From JAEUIZ01 sp046155605 (GTDB lineage: Bacteria; Planctomycetota; Phycisphaerae; Phycisphaerales; UBA1924), in the NCBI GenBank assembly GCA_046155605.1, contig JBJXFQ010000054.1, forward strand, positions 24,717 to 88,716: DNA of 64,000 nt, read 5' to 3'. The notes below the pieces were generated by a model. That model had not been told where the DNA came from. It saw nothing but the letters and a program-made list of their open reading frames with translations, and made no database searches. The stretch's first letter is position 1. Each line of letters begins with the position of its first letter. The translations under genes were made by a program, and so were the position numbers. Shown here in pieces: positions 17,498 through 25,312 of the stretch.

Positions 17498-17767
17498 TTA
17501 TCGCTTGGGCGCGAGGCGTTCGCGCAGGTTCGGGTGTCGCTCGCCTCGGTCGTCGAAAATGTACTGCGACGCGTACTGGTTTCTGACCGCGTCGTAGCGG
17601 TCAAAGGGCGATCGTTCATCGGAGGGAGCGAGAAGTGGCTTCTCGCAGCCGGCGAATCCACAGGTCATCCACAATGACATGCCGAGTATGAGAAGCACGC
17701 GGGACGCGGCCGACGGCAGCCGTCGTTGCGTCCGAGCGGAGAAAGGATCGAGAACGGTGCCTTGCAT
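17498..17767 (-). CDS. Small predicted lipoprotein coupled to trmL
   Basis: The 89-residue product has a hydrophobic segment LLILGMSLWMTCGFAGC whose final FAGC fits a lipobox (Cys about 41), followed by a short charged mature part. The start could also be the internal ATG before SLWMTC, which would give a more normal signal length. Its ATG shares one base with the trmL stop (TGATG), a classic coupling arrangement. I do not recognise a function. Confidence 0.6.
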   Translation of the reverse strand: MQGTVLDPFSARTQRRLPSAASRVLLILGMSLWMTCGFAGCEKPLLAPSDERSPFDRYDAVRNQYASQYIFDDRGERHPNLRERLAPKR

Positions 17768-18300
17768 CAGGGGAGTTTACGGCGGGGCGTGCTCGCGCGT
17801 CGAACGCGAAGCCGGCCCGTCGCGGTGAGGGAGACTTCCTCGCGTGCGATGAGTTGGCGAAGTCCTTCGTAGACGACCGCGCACACCGCGGTGGCGAGGT
17901 TGAGGGAACGTTCGCCGGGCGCCATGGGGAGTGAAAGGGTGCGGTCAGGGTGTGCGTGGAGGAGGTTTGCGGGGAGGCCGGCGGTTTCGCTGCCGAAGAT
18001 GAGGTGGTCGCCGCGGGCGAGGGAGGCGTCGAAGAGGGAGCGTTTGCCGCGGGTCGAGAGGAACCAGACTGAGTGTGGGAGGGTGGCGTCGAGGTAGGCG
18101 TCGAAGGAGGGGTGTTCATGGAGGTCGAGGCGGTGCCAGTAGTCGAGGCCCGCGCGCCGGCAGGCTTTTTCGGAGGTATCGAAGCCGAGGGGATGGATGA
18201 GATGGAGCGAGCAGGCGGTGGCGACGCAGGTTCGGCCGATGTTGCCGGTGTTGTTGGGGATCTCGGGCTGGTGGAGGACGACGTGGAAGAGGGGGGGCAT
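17767..18300 (-). CDS. trmL: tRNA (cytidine(34)-2'-O)-methyltransferase TrmL
   Basis: From the ATG at 18300 the 177-residue product is a minimal SPOUT methyltransferase. It starts FHVVLHQPEIPNNTGNIGRT, the family hallmark, then has IHPLGFDTSEK, LIFGSETAGLP and the knot-forming MAPGERSLNLATAVCAVVYE. TrmL 2'-O-methylates the wobble base of certain leucine tRNAs. The length matches E. coli TrmL (about 157) plus a short basic tail. It is divergent from the SDR gene that starts at 18383. Confidence 0.92.
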   Translation of the reverse strand: MPPLFHVVLHQPEIPNNTGNIGRTCVATACSLHLIHPLGFDTSEKACRRAGLDYWHRLDLHEHPSFDAYLDATLPHSVWFLSTRGKRSLFDASLARGDHLIFGSETAGLPANLLHAHPDRTLSLPMAPGERSLNLATAVCAVVYEGLRQLIAREEVSLTATGRLRVRRASTPRRKLP

Positions 18301-18382
18301 GGGGAATATGTAGGAGAAGGAAGGCACGGACGGAGGAACGTGGGCGCGGCTGGAGCGAGGTTCGTGGCCCATAGACTCGGTC

Positions 18383-19201
18383 ATGCTGAACGAACGAATC
18401 GCGGTGGTGACGGGGGCGAGCGCGGGGATCGGTGAGGCGATCGCGCGGGCGGTGGCGGGGGCCGGGGCGCGGGTAGTGCTCAACGCGAGGCGGGCGGAAC
18501 GGCTGGAAGTGTTGGCGCGGGAGTTGGGGGGGCCGACGCGGGCGGCGACGGTGGTGGGGGATGCGGCGGACGACGGCGTGATCGCGGCCATGCTCGATGC
18601 AGCGCGGGAGCGATTTGGGGGTGGGAAGCGCGAGGCCGATCTGGTCGTGGTGAACGCGGGGCGGGGGCTACGCGGGAGCGTCTACGACTCGGACACGGCG
18701 CAGTGGGAGGAGATTTTCAGGATCAATCTGCTGGCGGCGGCGCGGCTGATGCGAGTGGCGGCGGAGCGGATGGCGGGGACAGTGCCGGTGATGAAGGGTG
18801 CGCCGGCTGCTGTTTCTGCGCCACCGGGGCCGCCCGCGGACTGGCTGTCACGGCCGCGGGACATTGTGATTCTGGGCTCGACGGTGGGGCGGCACTTGTC
18901 GCCGTTCTCGTCGCTGTATGGGAGCGCGAAGGCCGGGGTTCACATGCTCGCGGAGTCGCTGCGTCGGCTGATGGCACCGCGGGGCGTACGGGTGACGCTG
19001 GTGGAGCCGGGGGTTGTGCGAAGCGAGTTTCAGAGCGTGGCGAACTATGACCCGGAGAGTTTCGGGAAGTTCATGGATTCGATCGGGCCGGTGCTGACGC
19101 CGGAAGATGTGGCGCGGCTGGTGATGTTTGTGGTGTCGCAGCCGGCAGGGGTGCATGTGAACGATGTGATGATCCGGCCGACGCGGCAGGAGTATCCGTA
19201 G
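18383..19201 (+). CDS. SDR family NAD(P)-dependent oxidoreductase
   Basis: The 272-residue protein has the classical short-chain dehydrogenase set: TGASAGIG for cofactor binding, VVNAGRG (NAG motif), the catalytic SSLYGSAK (Tyr-x-x-x-Lys) and VEPGVVRSEF after it. A proline-rich insertion of about 30 residues (about 133-160) precedes the catalytic strand. Substrate cannot be predicted. The gene ends only 4 bases before the convergently transcribed HEAT-like gene, with no room for a terminator between them. Confidence 0.88.
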   Translation: MLNERIAVVTGASAGIGEAIARAVAGAGARVVLNARRAERLEVLARELGGPTRAATVVGDAADDGVIAAMLDAARERFGGGKREADLVVVNAGRGLRGSVYDSDTAQWEEIFRINLLAAARLMRVAAERMAGTVPVMKGAPAAVSAPPGPPADWLSRPRDIVILGSTVGRHLSPFSSLYGSAKAGVHMLAESLRRLMAPRGVRVTLVEPGVVRSEFQSVANYDPESFGKFMDSIGPVLTPEDVARLVMFVVSQPAGVHVNDVMIRPTRQEYP

Positions 19202-19205
19202 AGCC

Positions 19206-20180
19206 TCAGCGTGCCGCGCGAGGCGGCTCCGCGGCGCGAGCGGGAAGGAACTCGTTCTCGTACCACATGGCCCAGGCACGTTGATCGAAGCCGAGTTTCT
19301 CGGTGGATCGGCCCCAGGCACGGGAACTGAGGGCGACGAGCGGGCCGTGGACCTCGTAGCGGTAGGTGACGACGGTGGCGTTGATGACGCGGAGGACGGA
19401 ACCCTCGGTGATGACTGCGAGGGTCGGATCGAAGGCGACGGCACCGTCGCCGACGACGGGTTGGAGGTCGGAGACGAAGGCGGTCTGGGTGCCGACGACG
19501 ATCAGGGCGAGGGCACCATCGCCGCCCCCTCCGCCCGTGCCGACGCTGCCGCCGCCGCCGAGTTGGGCGTTGATGAGCATGGGGATGGCTTGGACGAGGT
19601 TGAGCGCGTCGGCGAGGTGAGCGGCGGCCGCAAGCGTCGCGTCATCAGAACGAGCGAGGCCCTCGGCGACGACGCTCTTGACGCGTTCGGGGGGGCCGCT
19701 GGTTTCGGCGGCGCGAGCGACGACCGTGCGCGAGGCGGCATCGCGGAAGGCACGGTCCTTATCAAAGACGGCGGCCCAGGCGATGGTGGCGTCGGCCGCA
19801 TCGGTCTTGATGGAAGCGAGGTGATTGAGAACGGCGAGGCGGACGTCTTCTTTCTCGCGGGCGAAGATTTTCAGGAGGCTCGGGAAGATCGCCGGGTCTG
19901 TGTAGGTGCGGAGTTTGTCGATGCCGGCCTGTCGGATGGTGGGGTTGCGCATCTGGCCGAAGTGATCGGCGCGGAGTTTGTAAAGATCGCGTTCGAGGGC
20001 GACGCGGCGGCGCTGCTGGGCTCGATACTCCTCCATGCGCGGGTCGGTGGGGTCAGGAACGCTCACGACGGCGAAGCGGGGAGCCGGCGAGGTCTGCCGT
20101 TGGCGGATTTCGCCTTGGGCGAACGTAAGCGAGGGCAAAGAGAGGATGGCGAGCGCAATGCCGGCGCGTGGTGATGGCAT
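19206..20180 (-). CDS. Exported HEAT-repeat-like protein
   Basis: Starting at the ATG at 20180, the 324-residue protein has a signal peptide (IALAILSLPSLTFAQ). A helical region follows with HEAT-like units such as NPTIRQAGIDKLRTYTD, DVRLAVLNHLASIKTD and RAFRDAASRTVVARAAE. A glycine-rich linker (GGGGSVGTGGGGGDG) separates this from a C-terminal beta-rich part. HEAT repeats usually mediate protein contacts; no enzyme motif is visible. It ends 4 bases from the SDR stop on the opposite strand. Confidence 0.65.
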   Translation of the reverse strand: MPSPRAGIALAILSLPSLTFAQGEIRQRQTSPAPRFAVVSVPDPTDPRMEEYRAQQRRRVALERDLYKLRADHFGQMRNPTIRQAGIDKLRTYTDPAIFPSLLKIFAREKEDVRLAVLNHLASIKTDAADATIAWAAVFDKDRAFRDAASRTVVARAAETSGPPERVKSVVAEGLARSDDATLAAAAHLADALNLVQAIPMLINAQLGGGGSVGTGGGGGDGALALIVVGTQTAFVSDLQPVVGDGAVAFDPTLAVITEGSVLRVINATVVTYRYEVHGPLVALSSRAWGRSTEKLGFDQRAWAMWYENEFLPARAAEPPRAAR

Positions 20181-20316
20181 GGTGGACGGTATGACGCGGG
20201 TGTGAGGGGGATGTTCCCCGCGATGCTCGCGTGACTGCGGGAAGCAAGGCATGAAGGTGAAGAAAGTGGTAGAAGAGGTAGCCAACGGTCTGGAGACCGG
20301 TGCCACCAAGAAGTGT

Positions 20317-20649
20317 TCAGGCCGCAGCGCGGTCGTCGCAACGGAGGCCGAGGCGGAAGGAATCGCCGTCGGGAACGCAGCGTGTGACGATGCCGGAGCG
20401 GTGGGGGAGCGGCCAGGAGCCGGAATAGAGGCAGACGCGGACGCCGGGTTCGACCTGGGTGGGGCTGATGAGGCCGATGCCGAGTCGGCTCGAATCAACC
20501 AGATCGACGCGGGTGAGGCTGATGGCACCGTCGTCGTCATAGAACGCGGCCATGGCCGACCCGGACTCAGCGACGCGTCGTAGGCCGCGGCGGTCGAAGC
20601 GATAGGCGTCGTGCAGTCGGGGTGAATCGAGTTTGGGTTGTGCGGACAC
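20317..20649 (-). CDS. PilZ-like domain protein
   Basis: The start is a GTG at 20649 with a GGAGG ribosome site about 7 bases upstream; a longer in-frame reading runs back into the DAHP synthase gene and is rejected. The 110-residue product has the PilZ-type pattern: an RRGLRR basic motif, then VDSSRLGIGLISP resembling the D/NxSxxG motif, then a small barrel ending RLGLRCDD. PilZ domains bind cyclic di-GMP. Both motif halves are present, but the domain is small and divergent, so c-di-GMP binding is only likely. Confidence 0.6.
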   Translation of the reverse strand: MSAQPKLDSPRLHDAYRFDRRGLRRVAESGSAMAAFYDDDGAISLTRVDLVDSSRLGIGLISPTQVEPGVRVCLYSGSWPLPHRSGIVTRCVPDGDSFRLGLRCDDRAAA

Positions 20650-20693
20650 GGTCGGCCTCCGGGCCAGGCGCGGATGAGGCGTGGCCGGGAGAG

Positions 20694-22109
20694 TTATCGA
20701 CGGCGCGGGGGCGGGAGTTGAGCGCGAGGGGATGATGCGACCCGCTTCGACAGGGCAAAGGCGAGTTCGAGGGACTGCTGGTAGTTGAGTCGGGGGTCGC
20801 AAGGGGAGGCGTAGTTGAGGCTGAGGCCGGCTTCGGTGACGCCGGCGGCCCCGCCGAGGCATTCGGTGACGTCCTCGCCGGTGAGTTCGATGTGGACGCC
20901 GCCAAGAACGGTGCCGAGGCGATCGTGGATGGCGATGGCGGCGTCGAGTTCGTGGCGGATGTCGTCAAAGGACCGGGTTTTGATGCCGGTGGCGGTGGTA
21001 AGCGTGTTGCCGTGCATGGGGTCGCAGATCCACAGAGCGCTTCTGCCGGCGGAGGCGACGGATTCGATGAGGGGTGGGAGGGCGTGGTCGATGTGGGCGC
21101 GGCCGAGGCGGGTGATGAAGACGAGTTTGCCGGGCTCGTTGGCGGGGTTGAGGCGCGTGGCGAGTTCGAGGGCTTGGGCGGGGGTGACGGCTGGGCCGAG
21201 TTTGACGCCGACGGGGTTGCGGATGCCGCGGAAGAACTCGACGTGGGCACCGTCGATGGCGCGGGTTCGGTCGCCGATCCAGGGGAGGTGGGTGGTGAGG
21301 TCGTAGAAGCCGTCGCGTCGCGGGACGCGGCGGGTCTGGGCGCTCTCGTAGAGGAGGTTGAGCCCCTCGTGGCTGGTGAAGAACTCGGCGCGGGTGAGGT
21401 CATCGACCGAGCGCTCGCCGAGGGCTTCCATGAACTCGAGCCCGTCGGCGAGGTTTCGGGTCATGCGTTCGTATTCGTCGCGGAGTTCGGGCGAGAGGCC
21501 GGCGTGGCCGAGGAACGAGAGGTCCCAGTATTCGGGGTGGTGAAGGTCGGCGAAGCCGCCATCGACGAGGGCGCGGATGAAGTTGAGGGTCATCGCGGCG
21601 TGCTGGTAGCCCTGGATCATGAGGTCTGGATTGGGGCGGCGGGCGTCGGGGTCGAAGTCGGCGCGATTGACAAGGTCGCCGAAATAATTGGGCAGGGTGA
21701 CGGGCGAGGTGGTGCCGTCGCGTGTGACGTCGCGGGTTTCGGTGGGGCTGGAGCGAGGCTTGGCATATTGGCCGGCAAAGCGGCCGATGCGGACGACGGG
21801 ACGCTTGAGCCCGTGGACGAGGACGATCGACATCTGGAGGAGGATCTTGAGTCGGCTGGTGATGATGGCGGGACGGCAGTCGGCGAGGGTTTCCGCACAA
21901 TCGCCCCCCTGGAGCACGAAGCGGCGACCCTCCTGGGCTTCGGCGAGGAAGGACTTGAGGCGCTCGATCTCCCACGAGGTGACCAGGGGCGGGAGCGTGC
22001 GCAGCCGCGCGACGGCGGCATCGACGGCGGGCGCGTCCGCGTAGCGGACCTGATGTGCGTGCAGACGCGAGCGCCAGGATTCCGGGGACCATTCGGACAC
22101 GCGAAGCAC
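20694..22109 (-). CDS. aroG2: 3-deoxy-7-phosphoheptulonate synthase, class II
   Basis: The 471-residue enzyme is the plant/mycobacterial-type (class II, AroA-II) DAHP synthase. It shows FVLQGGDCAETLADC, RIGRFAGQYAKPRSSP, GYQHAAMTLNFIR, FFTSHEGLNLLYE, RNPVGVKLGP and CDPMHGNTL, all typical of the family. It condenses phosphoenolpyruvate and erythrose 4-phosphate as the first step of the shikimate pathway. The start is a GTG at 22109 (another GTG lies at 22100). It lies 44 bases upstream of the PilZ-like gene on the same strand. Confidence 0.93.
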   Translation of the reverse strand: MLRVSEWSPESWRSRLHAHQVRYADAPAVDAAVARLRTLPPLVTSWEIERLKSFLAEAQEGRRFVLQGGDCAETLADCRPAIITSRLKILLQMSIVLVHGLKRPVVRIGRFAGQYAKPRSSPTETRDVTRDGTTSPVTLPNYFGDLVNRADFDPDARRPNPDLMIQGYQHAAMTLNFIRALVDGGFADLHHPEYWDLSFLGHAGLSPELRDEYERMTRNLADGLEFMEALGERSVDDLTRAEFFTSHEGLNLLYESAQTRRVPRRDGFYDLTTHLPWIGDRTRAIDGAHVEFFRGIRNPVGVKLGPAVTPAQALELATRLNPANEPGKLVFITRLGRAHIDHALPPLIESVASAGRSALWICDPMHGNTLTTATGIKTRSFDDIRHELDAAIAIHDRLGTVLGGVHIELTGEDVTECLGGAAGVTEAGLSLNYASPCDPRLNYQQSLELAFALSKRVASSPRAQLPPPRRR

Positions 22110-22367
22110 TCCGAGGGCGTGAAGCGTAGGGAGCGCGGGAGATGGAGTCGGACCGCGCGCGACCCGCGCGACGCGCGGTTTCAGCCATGCCTTTTCGAGA
22201 TTTTCTTCGTGTCGCGCTCAATCCGGGCGTGTGTCGTGACGATGGCGAAGGTGATCCCGTTATCCGGCCATGTCGGTCGGCGGGCCCGGGCCGGGGAAAT
22301 GGCGGCCACACGCAAGGGCGACTCGGCGACGGAGATCCCGACCGGCCCACATCAGGAGTCATCAGGA

Positions 22368-22667
22368 ATGGCAACGAACGCTCGCACGTCCCGGAACAAC
22401 ACCCGCCGCAAGCCCGCGGCGAAGCGCAAGGCAACCAAGCGCCGCACGGCGAAGGGCTCGAGCACGAAGCGATCAAGCACGAAGCGATCAAGCACGAAGC
22501 GGTCGAGCACGGCGAAGCGTGCGACGAAGCGGACGGCGAAGAAGTCGTCGAGCAAGACGAACAAGAACAAGGCCCGCCGCACGACCAAGGCGCGGAAGTC
22601 CAGCGCGACGGCGAAGAAGTTCTCGTTCCAGTCGTTCAGCAGCCGCTGGGCACGCAAGGCGGCGTAG
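22368..22667 (+). CDS. Histone H1-like Lys/Arg-rich DNA-binding protein
   Basis: The 99-residue product is extremely basic, built from KR, SST, AKK and RKA motifs, and includes four tandem copies of a five-residue unit (KRSST-like). This resembles the C-terminal tail of histone H1 and bacterial H1-like proteins such as Chlamydia Hc1/Hc2, which compact DNA. I chose the ATG at 22368 because an AGGA ribosome site precedes it; an ATG at 22242 is in frame but would add a less typical leader. The very C-terminus (KKFSFQSFSSRWARKAA) is conserved-looking. A strong terminator follows. Confidence 0.7.
   Translation: MATNARTSRNNTRRKPAAKRKATKRRTAKGSSTKRSSTKRSSTKRSSTAKRATKRTAKKSSSKTNKNKARRTTKARKSSATAKKFSFQSFSSRWARKAA
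22458..22513 (+). repeat. 15-bp tandem repeat inside the histone-like gene
   Basis: Units TCGAGCACGAAGCGA, TCAAGCACGAAGCGA, TCAAGCACGAAGCGG and a diverged fourth begin at 22458, 22473, 22488 and 22503. Each encodes one SSTKR block. The count is likely to vary between strains by slippage without changing the reading frame. Confidence 0.8.
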
Positions 22668-22670
22668 GCG

Positions 22671-22694
22671 CACGGGCGGGACGCCTATGCCATG
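22671..22694 (+). repeat. Short palindromic repeat, copy 1
   Basis: CACGGGCGGGACGCCTATGCC lies 4 bases after the histone-like stop codon. Two close relatives lie at 44771-44792 and 44802-44823. The core GGGCG-GGA-CGCCT can fold into a 5-bp stem with a three-base loop, with a G.T closing pair in this copy. Confidence 0.65.
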
Positions 22695-22704
22695 AAAGCA
22701 AGGA

Positions 22705-22723
22705 GTCGCCTCGGCGAGGCGAC
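22705..22723 (+). repeat. Perfect hairpin between histone-like gene and its terminator
   Basis: GTCGCCTC-GGC-GAGGCGAC forms a perfect 8-bp stem with a three-base loop. It has no T-tract and lies 27 bases before the intrinsic terminator, so it probably adds 3' mRNA stability. Confidence 0.45.
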
Positions 22724-22749
22724 GTGCGCAAGATCACACACGAACGCGA

Positions 22750-22783
22750 CGGCCCTCGGATGATGCCGGGGGCCGCTTTTTTT
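22750..22783 (+). terminator. Rho-independent terminator after histone-like gene
   Basis: A 10-bp stem (22750-22759 with 22766-22775, one T.G wobble) with a six-base loop is followed at once by C and seven Ts. It ends the histone-like transcript just before the glycosyltransferase gene. Confidence 0.9.
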
Positions 22784-22801
22784 GTCGGCGTACCGTCGTG
22801 C

Positions 22802-23704
22802 GTGAGCGAGTCTGATCCGGCGATTGAGGCCTTAGCGGCGGAGGCGGTGTCGCGGCGCGCGGACAACGCGCACGAATCAAGTCGTGGCGGCGCATGGGTC
22901 TTTCATCGCGGGGCGCTGGGAGATTCGGTGCTGCTCTGGCCGCTGCTCCGGGTGCTGCGGGCGGGGTGTGGACGTGTGACACTGGTCGCAGACGGATCGA
23001 AAGCCCGCTTGGCGGCGAGGCACACAGGGGTCAGGGCGCGGGAAGCGGAAGAGCGGCGCTTCGGAGCCTTGTGGGGTGAGTGCGCGACGGACCTTATCGA
23101 TGCGGCGGCGGAGGTCGTGGTGGGCTTTGGGCCGACGGAGAGCGTGTGGGCGCGGAATCTTGGAGCGGCGTTTCCGGCAGCGAGAGTGGTGGTAACGGAG
23201 GCGCGGCCGGATGGGCGCGCGGCACGGCGCATCGTGGAGATGGCACCTTGGTCTTTGGTGCCGGCGATGGAGAATCCGGGCGGGCCGTTGGTTGCACATG
23301 TGGGCGCGGGGGGCGACCGGAAGCGGTGGCCGATGACCCGATGGGCGGCGCTGCTTGATCGATGGCGAGGCGAGCGAATGCTGCTGGCGGGCGAAGTGGA
23401 GCGGGAGCGATTCTCGACGGAGGATCGGCAAGTGTTCGCGCGCCTGGGCGGCGAGATGCTGGAGACGATCGAGGATCTCGAGCGGCGGGTGATGTCGGCG
23501 CGTGTGTTTGTGGGCGCGGACACGGGGCCGACGCATCTGGCGGCGGCGCTAGGCGTGCCCACAGTAGCGATCTTTGGGCCGACCGATGCGAGGCTGTGGT
23601 CGCCGGTGGGACCGCGAGTGCGAGTGGTCTGGCGAGCGGAGGGGGAAGAGTGGCCAAGCGTTGAGCGGGTGATGGAGGCGGTGCATGCGCAGGCGCAACG
23701 CTGA
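22802..23704 (+). CDS. Glycosyltransferase family 9 (heptosyltransferase-like)
   Basis: The start is placed at GTG 22802, just after the terminator; an in-frame ORF extends further upstream only by reading through the terminator. The 300-residue product has FHRGALGDSVLLWPLLRVLR, the N-terminal signature of ADP-heptose:LPS heptosyltransferases. It also has HVGAGGDRKRWPMTRWAALL and VGADTGPTHLAAALGVPTVAIFGPTDARLW in the nucleotide-sugar domain. It probably transfers heptose or a similar sugar in lipopolysaccharide core synthesis at the inner membrane. No other LPS gene is adjacent. Confidence 0.85.
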   Translation: MSESDPAIEALAAEAVSRRADNAHESSRGGAWVFHRGALGDSVLLWPLLRVLRAGCGRVTLVADGSKARLAARHTGVRAREAEERRFGALWGECATDLIDAAAEVVVGFGPTESVWARNLGAAFPAARVVVTEARPDGRAARRIVEMAPWSLVPAMENPGGPLVAHVGAGGDRKRWPMTRWAALLDRWRGERMLLAGEVERERFSTEDRQVFARLGGEMLETIEDLERRVMSARVFVGADTGPTHLAAALGVPTVAIFGPTDARLWSPVGPRVRVVWRAEGEEWPSVERVMEAVHAQAQR

Positions 23705-23917
23705 ATCACGGCGGGCGGGTTGGAGGCGATGCCGCCAGGTCCGCGGGAACTGCTGCGGATCGACGCCGGCTGTGATGCCCAATCCAACGGCGGCGTTCGT
23801 GAAAAGGCCTCGAACGCCCGCCCAGCATGCTTGCAAGCCTTCACCTAGTCACCCTTGCTTGCCTCATGCGCTGTCACCTGCTCGACGGAAGTTGATGAAA
23901 GGCTCTAGGCTGTTGGC

Positions 23918-24319
23918 ATGCCCATCTGGATGCGCACCATCTTGCTGCTCGTCGGGTCCAACATCTTCATGACCTTTGCGTGGTACTACCACCTGAACAA
24001 GCGGCAGGCGTGGCCGCTGCTCGTGGCAATCGGGGTGTCGTGGTTGATCGCGTTGCCGGAGTATTGCCTCCAGGTACCGGCGAACCGGATCGGGCATGTG
24101 GGCGGCGGCGGGCCGTTCACCGCGCCACAACTCAAGGTTCTGCAGGAGGCGATCACGCTCGTGGTCTTCATCGCGTTTTCGATCCTGGTGCTGCGCGAGA
24201 AGCCGCGTTTGCACGACTTTGCCGCGTTCGCGCTGATCCTGGCCGCGGTGGTGGTCTCGCAGGTCGGCGGTCGGCGCGGCGAGGGGGATACCGTTGGATC
24301 AGTCCTCCCCTTACCTTGA
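23918..24319 (+). CDS. DMT family membrane protein (DUF486/DMT_6)
   Basis: The 133-residue protein has four predicted membrane helices and the DUF486 signatures SNIFMTFAWYYHLN, WLIALPEYCLQVPANRIGH and FTAPQLKVLQEAITLVVF. It is a short member of the drug/metabolite transporter superfamily; its substrate is unknown. The family is usually about 110-120 residues, so this one is intact with a small tail. Its stop lies 12 bases before the next ATG, so the two genes may be cotranscribed. Confidence 0.9.
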   Translation: MPIWMRTILLLVGSNIFMTFAWYYHLNKRQAWPLLVAIGVSWLIALPEYCLQVPANRIGHVGGGGPFTAPQLKVLQEAITLVVFIAFSILVLREKPRLHDFAAFALILAAVVVSQVGGRRGEGDTVGSVLPLP

Positions 24320-24331
24320 AAGGAGCATCAG

Positions 24332-24991
24332 ATGCTGAGCAAGAAGATCGCGATGGTGGTGGCATTGGCCGGCGTGGCGTTCGTGATGGGACGCAACTGG
24401 CCCGTCGGGCCGATGGCGATGGCGCAGCCACCCAAGCCGGAGATGAAGCCCGCGAAGCCCGATGCGCAGCCCCCGGCGGGAATGCCCGACATGGAGGCGA
24501 TGATGGCGGCGATGACCCCGGGCGATCATCACAAGGTGCTCGAGGTCATGCTCGGTAACTGGGAGGGCGAGGTCAAGTTCTGGATGGCACCCGGCACCGA
24601 CCCGATGTCGTCGCAGGCCACGATCACCCGCGAGTGGGCCATGGGCGGTCGGTTCGTGATCGAGAAGGTCGACGGAACCACCGACAACCCGGACCAGCGC
24701 TTCAACGGCATGGGCATCATGGGCTACAACAACATGGAAAAGCGCTACGAGACGGCGTGGATCGAGAACATGTCCACCGCCATTACCACGAGCACGGGAA
24801 CGTATGACGCCGCGAAAAAGACCTTCACCTTCCAGGGCGAGATGTACGACCCGATGACGCAAAAGAAGACCAAGTCGCGGACGGTCCTCGATGTCTCCGA
24901 CCCGAACAAGGAGATCATGACGGGCTATGGGCCCGGCCCGGACGGCAAGGAGTTCAAGAACTTCGAGGGCATCTTCTCAAAGAAAAAGTAA
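24332..24991 (+). CDS. DUF1579 domain-containing exported protein
   Basis: The 219-residue protein starts with a hydrophobic segment (IAMVVALAGVAFVMG) and a Pro/Met/Lys-rich linker. The DUF1579 body follows: DHHKVLEVMLGNWEGEVKF, TREWAMGGRFVIEKV, GMGIMGYNNMEKRYETAWIEN and STGTYDAAKKTFTFQGE. DUF1579 is a calycin-like beta barrel of unknown function, common in planctomycetes. An AAGGAG ribosome site precedes the ATG and overlaps the end of the DMT_6 gene. Confidence 0.88.
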   Translation: MLSKKIAMVVALAGVAFVMGRNWPVGPMAMAQPPKPEMKPAKPDAQPPAGMPDMEAMMAAMTPGDHHKVLEVMLGNWEGEVKFWMAPGTDPMSSQATITREWAMGGRFVIEKVDGTTDNPDQRFNGMGIMGYNNMEKRYETAWIENMSTAITTSTGTYDAAKKTFTFQGEMYDPMTQKKTKSRTVLDVSDPNKEIMTGYGPGPDGKEFKNFEGIFSKKK

Positions 24992-25312
24992 TCGCGACCG
25001 GAGGTGCATGGGGCAACGAACGGACGAGTTGTCTGTCCCACCTCCAATCACGAGATGATGTCGGCGCGGCGTCGGAGACGGCGTCGGGCCGCTTGTCCGA
25101 GAATGGATCGTGTTCGCGCGCGACCATGAACATGTGGTGTTACCCAGGCGAGTGCTTTCGCCCATCTGCCGATTTGGCAGTCCGCCACGTCGATCGGCCT
25201 CCTGACCGCCTCATCCAGAGCCGAATCGTGGACGAACTCACTGCCAGGTTGGAACGTTTCTTGCAACAGAGACATGCTGGTGCCCAAGCAACGGGCACGG
25301 AAGGAGCGATCG
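24992..25312. other. Gene-free region (321 bases) between DUF1579 gene and htpX
   Basis: I see no coding sequence here on either strand that looks real. The one recognisable element is the sigma-54-like promoter at 25249-25266. An inverted pair GGAGGTG/CACCTCC lies near 24999-25051, which may form a loose hairpin but has no T-run. Confidence 0.5.
25249..25266 (+). promoter_or_regulatory. Sigma-54-like -24/-12 promoter of htpX
   Basis: TTGGAACGTTTCTTGCAA matches the RpoN consensus TTGGCACG-N4-TTGCA at all but one core position. The invariant GG and GC are spaced 12 bases apart as required. Transcription would start near 25276, giving an htpX leader of about 37 bases that includes the AAGGAG ribosome site at 25301. 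Confidence 0.5.

Noticed and set aside
20892..22367. Plus-strand reading upstream of the histone-like gene, antisense to DAHP synthase
   Set aside because: Same frame continues into the real histone-like gene, but its upstream part is antisense shadow; the ribosome site supports the start at 22368.
22458..22513. Tandem 15-base units considered as a CRISPR array
   Set aside because: Units are contiguous without spacers and encode protein in frame.
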